From Pedobacter sp. (GTDB lineage Bacteria; Bacteroidota; Bacteroidia; Sphingobacteriales; Sphingobacteriaceae): a stretch of 42,762 nt of DNA. The DNA lies in assembly GCF_031119335.1 (NCBI RefSeq), contig NZ_JAVHXT010000024.1, positions 1 through 42,762 on the forward strand, read 5' to 3'. The stretch's first letter is position 1, and each line of letters begins with the position of its first letter. Positions 32,299 to 40,434 of this stretch are shown here, piece after piece. The notes under the pieces are model-generated. The model did no database searches, had not been told where the DNA came from, and saw nothing but the letters and a program-made list of their open reading frames with translations. A program made the position numbers and the translations under genes.

Positions 32299-34230
32299 AT
32301 GAAAGCTCGTAAAATAATTAACTTACCATTGATCTTTACACTAGTGGTATGTTTAGCAGCCTGTAAAAAATATGGCGTAGAAATAGCCGATGGTTATGAA
32401 GATGCTTCTGGCAACAAAGAAAATGTAAGCATAGATACTAATATGCAAAACATAGACCGTTCTGCTTATGCTAAAGCTCGTATATTTCCGGGTTTAGTGG
32501 ATGTTTCTGAGCCTAGGGTACAGAACCAAGAGTTTATACTAGATCTGAATTTTACTAACCAAACTGCTGAAAATTTAAGAATACAGGTAGCACCAGAGCC
32601 ACAGTTTAGTACTGGCTATTATGCTGCACCGGGAGAATTGATTAAAATCATTGTTCCGGCGGGCGTGAATGGATTGAGTATGCAGATTGGTGGACACACA
32701 GATAATTTATCAGGTAAATCTCCTCTCTTAAGAGATCCTATAATTTATGCCGTTAAGGCTTTGTATCCCGGTGTAAACTATATGCGCAACCTTTACGGTG
32801 GTACTATCTATATCAATGCAAGTTTCGCTATTGCTCAACCTGTAAAATTTGTGATTTCTGGTGCAGTTGTTTCTCCAGATTTTGTGCTGGGAACGGATAC
32901 TGACGCAGGATGGATTGCAAAAGTTAGAGCATCGAAAGTACCATGGTTAGAACTTAGAACAAAACGAGTGATTTTTTTAGTGCCACTTGATAAAGTGTTG
33001 GCTAAAATTGCTGCTGGCCAACTATCTAGTCCTACAGCTTTAATGACAGAGTGGAACAATAAATTTGAACTAGATTATAACGGGTGGATGGGGCTTTCAG
33101 ATAATGCAGTAGATGAAAGAGATAGAAGTCCTCAGGGTCCGTGGAGAGGTGTTTTAGATATTCAATTGAGCCTTGGTTATGGTCACTCAGGTTTTCCTTT
33201 TGTTGGGCTTAACGATCAATATTGGTTTAATAGTTTTACCAGTTTGGCAGATTTGTTAAATAGTGAGGGAATGTGGGGCACTTATCATGAATTTGGACAT
33301 AATTGCCAACAACCAAATGTATGGAGCTGGAGTACCTTGGGAGAAACTACAAACAACTTGTTTAACTTTAAAGCAGCTAAGAGGATGAATGCAAATTATA
33401 GCAATTTACATCCCTCGGTTACAAGTGGTTTTCCTCAAGCTATTACTTATGCCTCAACTGCTGGTGCCAAAAATTTTGATGGTGATGCCGATATGAATGA
33501 TCCATTTAAAAGGATGACGCCTTTTGTACAGATATTTGAGTGGTATGGCTATGGTGCGATGACCAAGCTGTATACCGAAGCCCGCCATGCCCAACGTTTA
33601 TCAATTAATGATATCGATAAGCATGACTTTACCTACGAAAAACTATCCGAATATTGTGGGGTTGATTTAAGTCCATTCTTCGAGGCCTGGGGTATTTTGC
33701 TTAGTGCGCAATCGCAATCCAAAATAGCTGCAAGGTTTCCATTGTTAAATAAGCAAATATGGAAGTATAATCCACTTACAAAAACTGGAGGCACAGAAAA
33801 CTATGTGCCTACCACTTCGGTAGTATCGGTGAGTTCTCCTGCTCAAGAGGGATCTTTTGCAGCTCTTATTGATAATAACTTAACAACCTATTATCACTCA
33901 AAATACTCTTCTCCTACCGCTGCCGAGAGTTACCCTTTTACTTTCATTTTTAATGCAGGTGCTGTAATTCCTATTAAGGGAATGTACTTCAATGCCAGAA
34001 ATAGCACTAATAGAGCCGGGGACGGTAAAGATATTGAAGTTTTTACCAGTCCTGATAACCTAAACTATACCAGTCAGGGTACTGCAACCTTGCCAAATAG
34101 TACAGCTCGTTTCGAGTATTTGTTTCCAATGGGTAACGTAACTGCAAAATATGTGAAGGTGATAGTTAAAAATGGATATTCTGCCAATCCTTATGTGGTT
34201 TTTGCGGAAATGAATCTAATTAAGCCATAA
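32299..34230 (+). CDS. M60-family metallopeptidase lipoprotein with C-terminal discoidin-like domain
   Basis: The 643-aa product has a lipoprotein signal with Cys22 (CLAACKKYG). An N-terminal beta-rich part (about 45-290) precedes the zinc motif HEFGH at residues 330-334, with a candidate third ligand Glu349 in TLGETTNN. This fits the HExxH-x(8-28)-E pattern of M60 (PF13402) proteases, several of which cut mucin-type glycoproteins. The last 140 residues (VVSVSSPAQEG, LTTYYHSKYSSP, KDIEVFTSPDNLNY, AKYVKVIVKNGY) look like an F5/8 type C carbohydrate-binding domain. It is the only clear hydrolase of the operon. Confidence 0.88.
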   Translation: MKARKIINLPLIFTLVVCLAACKKYGVEIADGYEDASGNKENVSIDTNMQNIDRSAYAKARIFPGLVDVSEPRVQNQEFILDLNFTNQTAENLRIQVAPEPQFSTGYYAAPGELIKIIVPAGVNGLSMQIGGHTDNLSGKSPLLRDPIIYAVKALYPGVNYMRNLYGGTIYINASFAIAQPVKFVISGAVVSPDFVLGTDTDAGWIAKVRASKVPWLELRTKRVIFLVPLDKVLAKIAAGQLSSPTALMTEWNNKFELDYNGWMGLSDNAVDERDRSPQGPWRGVLDIQLSLGYGHSGFPFVGLNDQYWFNSFTSLADLLNSEGMWGTYHEFGHNCQQPNVWSWSTLGETTNNLFNFKAAKRMNANYSNLHPSVTSGFPQAITYASTAGAKNFDGDADMNDPFKRMTPFVQIFEWYGYGAMTKLYTEARHAQRLSINDIDKHDFTYEKLSEYCGVDLSPFFEAWGILLSAQSQSKIAARFPLLNKQIWKYNPLTKTGGTENYVPTTSVVSVSSPAQEGSFAALIDNNLTTYYHSKYSSPTAAESYPFTFIFNAGAVIPIKGMYFNARNSTNRAGDGKDIEVFTSPDNLNYTSQGTATLPNSTARFEYLFPMGNVTAKYVKVIVKNGYSANPYVVFAEMNLIKP

Positions 34231-34243
34231 TTAAATTAAATTA

Positions 34244-35920
34244 ATGATGAAGATCTTTCAAAATATTTTATTCCCTGTAGCAATAATCGCAGTAGTAGCG
34301 GGTGGCTGTAAAAAATATGATAATCCACCACCTATTTTTGAAGAACTAGAAACTATCGAAACAATTCAGAGGAAAGTATTGGTGATAAGTATAGATGGTG
34401 TAACCGGTAGTGAGTTAAAAACGATAGCCCCCCCAGCTATAGAAGAACTGCGTAAAACTGGTAAATATAGTTACAATTTGTTAAGAGGTGCTGTTGCTAA
34501 TGATGTAGCTTCATGGGCTTCCATGGTTACAGGTGTAAGTTACAGCAAGCACTCTATCAAAAATGACGATTTTCTCCCTAGCCCAAAAGAGAATTCTCAT
34601 GAAGCACCAGCTGTTTATAGAAATGTTTTAGATTACGTTTTACAATATAAGTCTGTTAAAACCGCAATTGTTTCCCCTTGGGCCAATTTACGTAACTATT
34701 TAAGAGTGGCAGATTTTAACCCAATAGTAAATACAGACTTAGCAGTTAAAGATTCTGCCCTGAATATCTTGAACACACAAAGCCAATTAGGAACAATTTT
34801 TGTGAATTTTAAGGATGTACAAACTGCCGGAGAAAATGGAGGCTTTTTGGCTGCTAATGTCAATTATAAAAATGCTATTCTAAAGGCAGACGAATATGTA
34901 GGTAACATTGTGGCTGCCGTTAAAGCCAGAAAAACATTTGCTAATGAAGATTGGTTGATAGTGGTGACTACCAATCACGGGGGAAGTAGTGCAAATCCTC
35001 AGCCTGGTTTTTTGATAGCTTCGCAAAAGAACATTAAATCAGAAGAATTGAAAAAGTCGGGATTTAATACTATTGGGTTTAATAATGTTTCTATTAACGC
35101 TACAGTTGTAGATGATCCTTCAGGCCTTTATGATGCTGCTACTAAAGATTTTACTGTGCAAATGCAAGTTAAATTTAATGTAAATACTTACTATGTTGGT
35201 TTTTTAGGTAAAAGTACACCGGCGGTTAATGGACAAACGGGTTGGTTTTGGTTTCAGGACTATGGAGGCTATTGGAATACTTCTTTTGGAGGAACAGCAA
35301 ATGGAAATGGAACAGGTAGAACTCAAATAGCAGGAGGTTTAGTTTTTGACGGTAACTGGCATACTTTAACCATGACAGTCAAAAGGGTGGATGCTAGTAC
35401 CAGAACGGTAAGCACTTATACTGATGGAAATTTAAACTCTACGGGTAACATCAGCACAAGAAATATTGCAACAAATGAAAAGTTTTTTGTAGGTTATAAA
35501 CAGTTTTCTGGTGGTACAGGTTTAGATTTTAAATCAGCTGATTTACAGTATTTTAATGTAGCTTTGGATGCGGTAACTATAAAAAATAATATTGCATTGA
35601 AGAATATCACTCAACACCCTAATTATAGTAATTTAGTAGGGTTTTGGCGCATGGATGAGGGGGCAGATGCTGTTTTTGGTAACAGTGCACCAGTGGGGGC
35701 CCCGATGATGCTTAATGGACCATTTTCTTGGACCAGCTTTGGAACGGATGTGCCACAATCAATGACACCAGATCCAAATGCTGCAGGAAAATCTATTATT
35801 GTGGCTCCAAGTTCGGTAACTGCTTTAACACTTTATTGGATGAATATCTCTATACTTCCAGAGTTTGGAATTGATGGTAATCCATTTTTAAACCAGTTTG
35901 AAATTGAGTTCTTAAAATAG
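34244..35920 (+). CDS. DUF4983-like lipoprotein: alkaline-phosphatase-type domain (degenerate) plus LamG-like region (second)
   Basis: The 558-aa product is a diverged paralogue of the gene before the M60 peptidase. Lipoprotein Cys22 (VAGGCKKYD) and LVISIDGVTG with metal Asp51 are present, followed by VASWASMVTGVSYSKHSI. The residue aligning with the nucleophile Thr is Asp87. The D-x(4)-GH site reads D191VQTAGE (Glu instead of His) and the DHGG site reads TNHGG (Asn244). A LamG-like region follows (DFTVQMQVKFNV, GNWHTLTMTVKRVD) and the C terminus has TLYWMNISILPEFGIDGNPF. It is the last gene of the operon and is followed by a terminator. Confidence 0.7.
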   Translation: MMKIFQNILFPVAIIAVVAGGCKKYDNPPPIFEELETIETIQRKVLVISIDGVTGSELKTIAPPAIEELRKTGKYSYNLLRGAVANDVASWASMVTGVSYSKHSIKNDDFLPSPKENSHEAPAVYRNVLDYVLQYKSVKTAIVSPWANLRNYLRVADFNPIVNTDLAVKDSALNILNTQSQLGTIFVNFKDVQTAGENGGFLAANVNYKNAILKADEYVGNIVAAVKARKTFANEDWLIVVTTNHGGSSANPQPGFLIASQKNIKSEELKKSGFNTIGFNNVSINATVVDDPSGLYDAATKDFTVQMQVKFNVNTYYVGFLGKSTPAVNGQTGWFWFQDYGGYWNTSFGGTANGNGTGRTQIAGGLVFDGNWHTLTMTVKRVDASTRTVSTYTDGNLNSTGNISTRNIATNEKFFVGYKQFSGGTGLDFKSADLQYFNVALDAVTIKNNIALKNITQHPNYSNLVGFWRMDEGADAVFGNSAPVGAPMMLNGPFSWTSFGTDVPQSMTPDPNAAGKSIIVAPSSVTALTLYWMNISILPEFGIDGNPFLNQFEIEFLK

Positions 35921-35943
35921 TTTAGTCATAATCATATTGCAAT

Positions 35944-35989
35944 AACCGCAAATTTCGGGAATATGCCGATTTTTGCGGTTTTTGTTTTT
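35944..35989 (+). terminator. Terminator of the SusC/SusD-M60 operon
   Basis: AACCGCAAA (35944-35952) pairs with TTTGCGGTT (35972-35980) and an inner CGG/CCG pair tops the stem. A T-rich tail follows. It lies 24 bp after the last stop codon. Confidence 0.8.
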
Positions 35990-36022
35990 ATAAAACGCAA
36001 GTAATTTTATTAATTTTACTGT

Positions 36023-38965
36023 GTGTTACATCAAGCAAATCTTTTAACTCCTTTTGAAGAACTGAGTTCTACTTTTAAAGGAGAACTATTTTTCGATAAT
36101 TCTGCTGCTCACGAAGCGCAAAAATTAGTCTATTCTACAGATGCTTCTGTTTATCAGGAGAAGCCATTGGCAGTTGCTGTACCCAAAACAGTAGAAGATA
36201 TTAAAAGCCTTATTGCTTTTGCAAATCAGCATCGCTTAACACTTATTCCACGAGCCGCGGGTACTTCATTGGCTGGTCAGGTGGTAGGTAATGGTTTAAT
36301 CGTAGATATTTCTAAATATTTCAATCAGATATTAGAAATTAATGAACAAGAACAATATGTAAGAGTACAACCTGGAGTAATTAGAGATGATTTAAATGTT
36401 GCGCTACGTCCGTTTGGATTAATGTTTGGTCCCGAAACCTCTACTGCAAACAGAGCCATGATTGGCGGAATGATTGGCAACAACTCATGCGGTCTACATT
36501 CTATTGTTTGGGGAGATACCAGGCAAAACCTACTCGAAGTAAAAGGGTTTTTAAGCAATGGACAAGAAGTAACTTTCAGCAGTCTGTCACTTGCTGAGGT
36601 GGCGGAGAAAACACATTTGAATAGTTTGGAAGGCGTGATTTACAAAGGCGTTTCGACCATTGTGAACAACCCTAAAAATATTGATGATATTGAGAAAGGT
36701 TATCCAAAGAAATCGTTAACAAGAAGAAACACAGGTTACGCATTAGATTTTCTCATTCCAGAAGAAGGGAAAGAAAGCTTTAACATGTGCGAGTTGATAG
36801 CTGGTTCTGAAGGTACTTTGGTTTTTGTGACGGAAGCAAAGCTGAAATTATTGCCATTGCCGCCTAAAAAGGATGCCTTGGTTTGTGTACATTTTAGCTC
36901 GCTGGCCGAATCGCTTTTGGCGAATATTGTCATCCTAAAACATCAACCGATGGCTTCGGAATTGGTAGATAAATACATCATGGACTTTACCAAAGGCCAT
37001 CCAGTTTATCAGCATAACCGCTTTTTTATAGAAGGCGAACCTGAAGCTCTGTTAATGGTAGAGTTTTTTGCAGAAACCCAACAAGAGCTAGATTTCAAAA
37101 CATCAGCTTTGATAGCAGATTTAAAATTGGCAGGTTTGGGTTATGCCTATCCGGTAGTTTATGGTCCACAAACTAAATTAGCTTGGGATGTACGTAAGGC
37201 AGGTTTAGGCTTAATTAGAAATTTGCCTGGAGATAATCAGCCCGTAAATTTAATTGAAGATTGTGCGGTAGCTCCAGAAGATTTGCCAGCCTATATTGAG
37301 GAACTGCAACAATTGTTGAATAGACATAATTTAAAAGCTTCGTACTATGCGCATGCCGGTGCTGGCGAACTGCACGTAGAACCAATGATTAACTTAAAAA
37401 CTTCGGAAGGTAAAGAACTTTTCAGAACGGTTTTGAAAGAAACTGCTGTTTTGGTTAAAAAACATCAAGGTTCTTTAAGCGGCGAACATGGAGATGGGCG
37501 TTTACGTGGAGAGTTTATCAAAGATGTACTTGGAGCCGAAGTTTACGAGCTTCTGAGGGAGGTAAAACAATTGTTCGATCCGCTTGGAGTTTTTAATGCC
37601 AATAAAATTGTAGAAACTCCGCCAATGAACGAGTTTTTACGTTACGAAGCGGATAAAGAAATCAAACCAATTAAAACCATTTTCGATTTTTCGAAGAATG
37701 AAAGTATTTTAAGGTTGGCAGAAAAATGTTCTGGCTCAGGCGATTGTCGCAAAACCCATGTTAGCGGCGGCACCATGTGTCCATCTTATATGGCAACCCG
37801 CCAAGAGAAAGATACCACGAGGGCAAGGGCGAATATTTTACGTCAGTTTTTAACGAATTCGCAAGGCGATAATCCATTCAATCACAAAGAAATTAAAGAA
37901 GTGATGGATTTGTGTTTGAGTTGTAAAGCCTGTAAATCAGAATGCCCTTCTAGTGTAGATGTGGCGAAGATGAAAGCAGAATTTTTGCAACACTACTACG
38001 ATGCCAATGGAATCCCTTTCCGTACCAGGGTAATTGCAAACTTTACAAAGTCGCAAGCGTTAGGAGCAATTGTACCATCGATTTACAACGCGTTAATTGC
38101 GAACAATTTTACTAGCAAAATCATCAAAAAAATTATAGGTTTTGCACCAGATAGGTCATTGCCAAAAGTAGGGAAAATCACTTTGCGTAGCTGGAAAAAA
38201 CAGCATGATAAAAAGCAATTGCCGAAAAATAGAGATAGAAAAGTTTATCTGTTTTGCGATGAATTTACCAATTATAACGATGTTGAAATTGGAGCTACGG
38301 CAATCCAACTTCTAGAAAAGCTAGGTTATGAAGTGGTTATTCCTCGCCATGTAGAAAGCGGCCGAACTTATTTATCTAAAGGATTGGTGCGTGATGCTAA
38401 AGTCTTGGCAAATAAAAACGTGACTTTGCTGGCAGATTTAATAAGCATCGATACGCCGTTATTAGGGATTGAACCATCAGCATTGCTTACTTTTAGAGAT
38501 GAATACCCAGAACTGGTAGATGCGCATTTGTTGCAAAAGGCAAAACACTTAGCACAAAACTCGTTCTTAATTGAAGAATTTTTATTGCAGGAATTTGAAG
38601 CCAAGAAAATCAGTGCTGACCAATTTACAGCAGACTATCAGTTGGTGAAATTGCATGGGCATTGCTATCAAAAATCGTTAAATGCACTAACGCCAACTGA
38701 GAAAATCTTAGGAATGCCTGCAAACTATACGGTAGAAATGATACCGTCGGGTTGTTGCGGAATGGCGGGTTCTTTTGGTTATGAGGAAGAACACTATGAA
38801 GTTTCGATGCAGGTAGGGGAGTTGGTATTATTGCCTGCGGTGAGAAATGCGGCAGAAGACACCATCATTGCCGCTGCGGGTACAAGTTGCAGACATCAAA
38901 TTAAAGATGGCACGCAGAAAATAGCAAAGCACCCGGTAGAGATTTTGTGGGAAGCATTGAAGTAG
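36023..38965 (+). CDS. FAD-linked oxidase fused to 4Fe-4S and CCG domains (D-lactate dehydrogenase/GlcD-GlpC type)
   Basis: The 980-aa product is a three-part oxidoreductase. An FAD-binding PP-loop domain is at about 45-270 (RAAGTSLAGQVVG, NNSCGLHSIVWGDTRQN). A vanillyl-alcohol-oxidase-type C domain runs to about 530 (SGEHGDGRLRGEF). A ferredoxin-like part has Cys569/Cys575 (CSGSGDC) and Cys631, 634, 637, 641 (CLSCKACKSEC). CCG-type motifs are at Cys881 (HGHCYQK) and Cys911-912 (SGCCGMAG). Such enzymes oxidise 2-hydroxyacids such as D-lactate or glycolate; the substrate is not certain. The only in-frame start after the upstream stop is GTG at 36023. The Crp/Fnr gene starts 3 bp downstream. 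Confidence 0.9.
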   Translation: MLHQANLLTPFEELSSTFKGELFFDNSAAHEAQKLVYSTDASVYQEKPLAVAVPKTVEDIKSLIAFANQHRLTLIPRAAGTSLAGQVVGNGLIVDISKYFNQILEINEQEQYVRVQPGVIRDDLNVALRPFGLMFGPETSTANRAMIGGMIGNNSCGLHSIVWGDTRQNLLEVKGFLSNGQEVTFSSLSLAEVAEKTHLNSLEGVIYKGVSTIVNNPKNIDDIEKGYPKKSLTRRNTGYALDFLIPEEGKESFNMCELIAGSEGTLVFVTEAKLKLLPLPPKKDALVCVHFSSLAESLLANIVILKHQPMASELVDKYIMDFTKGHPVYQHNRFFIEGEPEALLMVEFFAETQQELDFKTSALIADLKLAGLGYAYPVVYGPQTKLAWDVRKAGLGLIRNLPGDNQPVNLIEDCAVAPEDLPAYIEELQQLLNRHNLKASYYAHAGAGELHVEPMINLKTSEGKELFRTVLKETAVLVKKHQGSLSGEHGDGRLRGEFIKDVLGAEVYELLREVKQLFDPLGVFNANKIVETPPMNEFLRYEADKEIKPIKTIFDFSKNESILRLAEKCSGSGDCRKTHVSGGTMCPSYMATRQEKDTTRARANILRQFLTNSQGDNPFNHKEIKEVMDLCLSCKACKSECPSSVDVAKMKAEFLQHYYDANGIPFRTRVIANFTKSQALGAIVPSIYNALIANNFTSKIIKKIIGFAPDRSLPKVGKITLRSWKKQHDKKQLPKNRDRKVYLFCDEFTNYNDVEIGATAIQLLEKLGYEVVIPRHVESGRTYLSKGLVRDAKVLANKNVTLLADLISIDTPLLGIEPSALLTFRDEYPELVDAHLLQKAKHLAQNSFLIEEFLLQEFEAKKISADQFTADYQLVKLHGHCYQKSLNALTPTEKILGMPANYTVEMIPSGCCGMAGSFGYEEEHYEVSMQVGELVLLPAVRNAAEDTIIAAAGTSCRHQIKDGTQKIAKHPVEILWEALK

Positions 38966-38968
38966 CTT

Positions 38969-39556
38969 ATGCAAGAAGATAGCCTCCAACAGTTAGCGCA
39001 ATTCGTTAAAAAGTACTTTGCTTTATCTGATAAAAGCACTGAAGAATTTATTGTGCTTTGGTCCCCCTTTAATGCTTTAAGAAAGGAAGTGCTAACCGAG
39101 GCAGGAGCGCCGGAGAAATATCTCTACTTTATCCTTGATGGTGTACAGCGTGTTTATGCGCTTAACCAAGATGGCAAGGAAGCAACATTGGTTTTTACCT
39201 ATGCGCCATCTTTTGGTGGTGTGCTAGATGCAATGATGACTTCAAGGAAATCTAAATATTACTATGAAACCTTAACGCCATCCTCATTTTTAAGAGCACC
39301 AATTTCCGAAGTGAAGAAGTTGATGTTGGAAAATGCAGAAGTGGCGCAGATGATTAATGTTGGGGTTAGCCAAGCTTTGGGCGGCTTGTTGGAAAGATTG
39401 GTCGAATTACAATTAATGTCGTCAGAAGAGAAGTTTAGGAGTTTATTAAAAAGAAGCCCACATATTTTAACATTGGTGCCACACAAGTATTTAGCGAGCT
39501 ATCTCGGTATAGATGCCACAAACTTTAGTAAATTGATGAATAGCGTAAAAATTTAA
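38969..39556 (+). CDS. Crp/Fnr-family transcriptional regulator
   Basis: The 195-aa product has an N-terminal cyclic-nucleotide-binding-like fold (EKYLYFILDGVQRVYALNQDGKEATLVFTYAP, split over residues about 50-82) and a dimer helix. A short C-terminal helix-turn-helix ends it (VPHKYLASYLGIDATNFSKL). Crp-type cysteines for an iron-sulfur cluster are absent. It starts 3 bp after the oxidoreductase gene, so it is probably co-transcribed with it. A palindrome TTGGTA-AA-TACCAA lies just after its stop, upstream of the DinB-like gene, and could be its target. Confidence 0.87.
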   Translation: MQEDSLQQLAQFVKKYFALSDKSTEEFIVLWSPFNALRKEVLTEAGAPEKYLYFILDGVQRVYALNQDGKEATLVFTYAPSFGGVLDAMMTSRKSKYYYETLTPSSFLRAPISEVKKLMLENAEVAQMINVGVSQALGGLLERLVELQLMSSEEKFRSLLKRSPHILTLVPHKYLASYLGIDATNFSKLMNSVKI

Positions 39557-39558
39557 TC

Positions 39559-39602
39559 TTGGTAAATACCAACATTTATGGTAGCGCATAGCTCTAAGTT
39601 TG
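39559..39602 (+). promoter_or_regulatory. Palindromic operator candidate and -7 element upstream of the DinB-like gene
   Basis: TTGGTA (39559-39564) and TACCAA (39567-39572) form a 6-2-6 inverted repeat. TAAGTTTG at 39595-39602 matches the -7 consensus exactly, 21 bp before the ATG at 39624. The palindrome sits around -40 relative to the expected start site, an activator position (inference). Confidence 0.5.
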
Positions 39603-39623
39603 CATCATCAAATCAATATCATT

Positions 39624-40220
39624 ATGGGCACTATAGACAAAAAAGCATTCATTGCCAACCTTTACCAAAGAACCGAAGTTATACTAGAAAAAGCAGTGCA
39701 GCAGTACCAAAACTTAGACGAGCTTTCACTTAATTTTTCTACTAATAGCGATACTTGGAGCATCGCTCAAGTACTTTCGCATCTTAATTCTTACGGTAAT
39801 TATTATTTACCAAAAATGGAAGCGGTGTTACAACAGCCACATGAATTATCGTTAACGGCATATACCCCAAGTTGGTTGGGTACTTACTTTGTAAATATGA
39901 TGGATGCGAACAGAAGCAGCAAGCGTTATAAAGCGGCAAAACAACATCAGCCATTGGTAAGCGATGCTTATGCTGAAGTAGCACAGTTTATTAACCAGCA
40001 AGAGCGCATGTTAAAATGCCTAAAAGCATTTGAAACGGTTGATGTTAGTAGAACGAGAATTCGGATATCAATTGCCAAGTTCATCAAGTTAAACCTCGGC
40101 GATTTACTCTCTTTCTTGGTAATGCACAACGAACGCCACATGGTACAGATTAAAAGAATACAGCGAGAACAAACAGAAGCTTTATCCCAACGGACAGTTC
40201 TTGCAACGCTTGCCTCTTAG
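39624..40220 (+). CDS. DinB-like/YfiT four-helix metal-binding protein
   Basis: The 198-aa product is helical with the pattern TWSIAQVLSHLNSYGNYYL (His53) near the N terminus and FLVMHNERHMVQIKRI (His168, His172) near the C terminus, the three-His metal site of the DinB fold. Family members are often thiol-dependent transferases or stress proteins; the reaction here is unknown. A TTG 24 bp upstream would add eight residues but lies within the promoter, so I use ATG 39624. It follows the Crp/Fnr gene with its own promoter candidate. Its last 39 bases overlap the small minus-strand gene. Confidence 0.8.
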   Translation: MGTIDKKAFIANLYQRTEVILEKAVQQYQNLDELSLNFSTNSDTWSIAQVLSHLNSYGNYYLPKMEAVLQQPHELSLTAYTPSWLGTYFVNMMDANRSSKRYKAAKQHQPLVSDAYAEVAQFINQQERMLKCLKAFETVDVSRTRIRISIAKFIKLNLGDLLSFLVMHNERHMVQIKRIQREQTEALSQRTVLATLAS

Positions 40221-40301
40221 GTATTTCTCGCAACAGTCTTTCTTTTTTTTGTCCTTCTTATCCTGTTTCGAACCTTTTTTCTTTTTATCTTTCTTAGACA
40301 T
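40182..40301 (-). CDS. Small Lys-rich protein with CC...CxxC motif
   Basis: A 39-codon frame on the minus strand encodes MSKKDKKKKG..., then CCEKYLRGKRCKNCPLG. The first 22 residues are nearly all Lys, Ser and Asp; the end has Cys23, Cys24, Cys33 and Cys36, which could bind a metal. The CCxKY...G-K-RC-x-x-CP pattern resembles very small conserved proteins I recall from other Bacteroidota, which supports a real gene. It overlaps the 3' end of the DinB-like gene in antiparallel fashion by 39 bp. Function unknown. Confidence 0.65.
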   Translation of the reverse strand: MSKKDKKKKGSKQDKKDKKKKDCCEKYLRGKRCKNCPLG

Positions 40302-40312
40302 ATCGATGTTTT

Positions 40313-40354
40313 AGCCACAGATGCACAAATCTTATCAAGAAAATATCTGTGGCT
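40313..40354. repeat. AGCCACAGAT / ATCTGTGGCT inverted repeat
   Basis: A perfect 10-bp inverted pair (40313-40322 and 40345-40354) spaced by 22 bases, just upstream of the small minus-strand gene. The word CCACAGATGCACA is, from memory, a frequent dispersed repeat in Bacteroidota; it might also be a leader structure. Confidence 0.55.
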
Positions 40355-40375
40355 TAATTATAACCTCAAAATAAA

Positions 40376-40408
40376 CAAAAAAGGCACATACTTGTTGTAC
40401 GCACCTTT
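40376..40408 (-). terminator. Terminator of the ferritin gene
   Basis: On the minus strand a 12-bp stem with three G-U pairs (40408-40397 with 40391-40380) and a 5-base loop runs into a T tract. It lies 26 bp after the ferritin stop codon. Confidence 0.75.
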
Positions 40409-40434
40409 CAATTATTGTTTTGTTTTGTTGTTTT

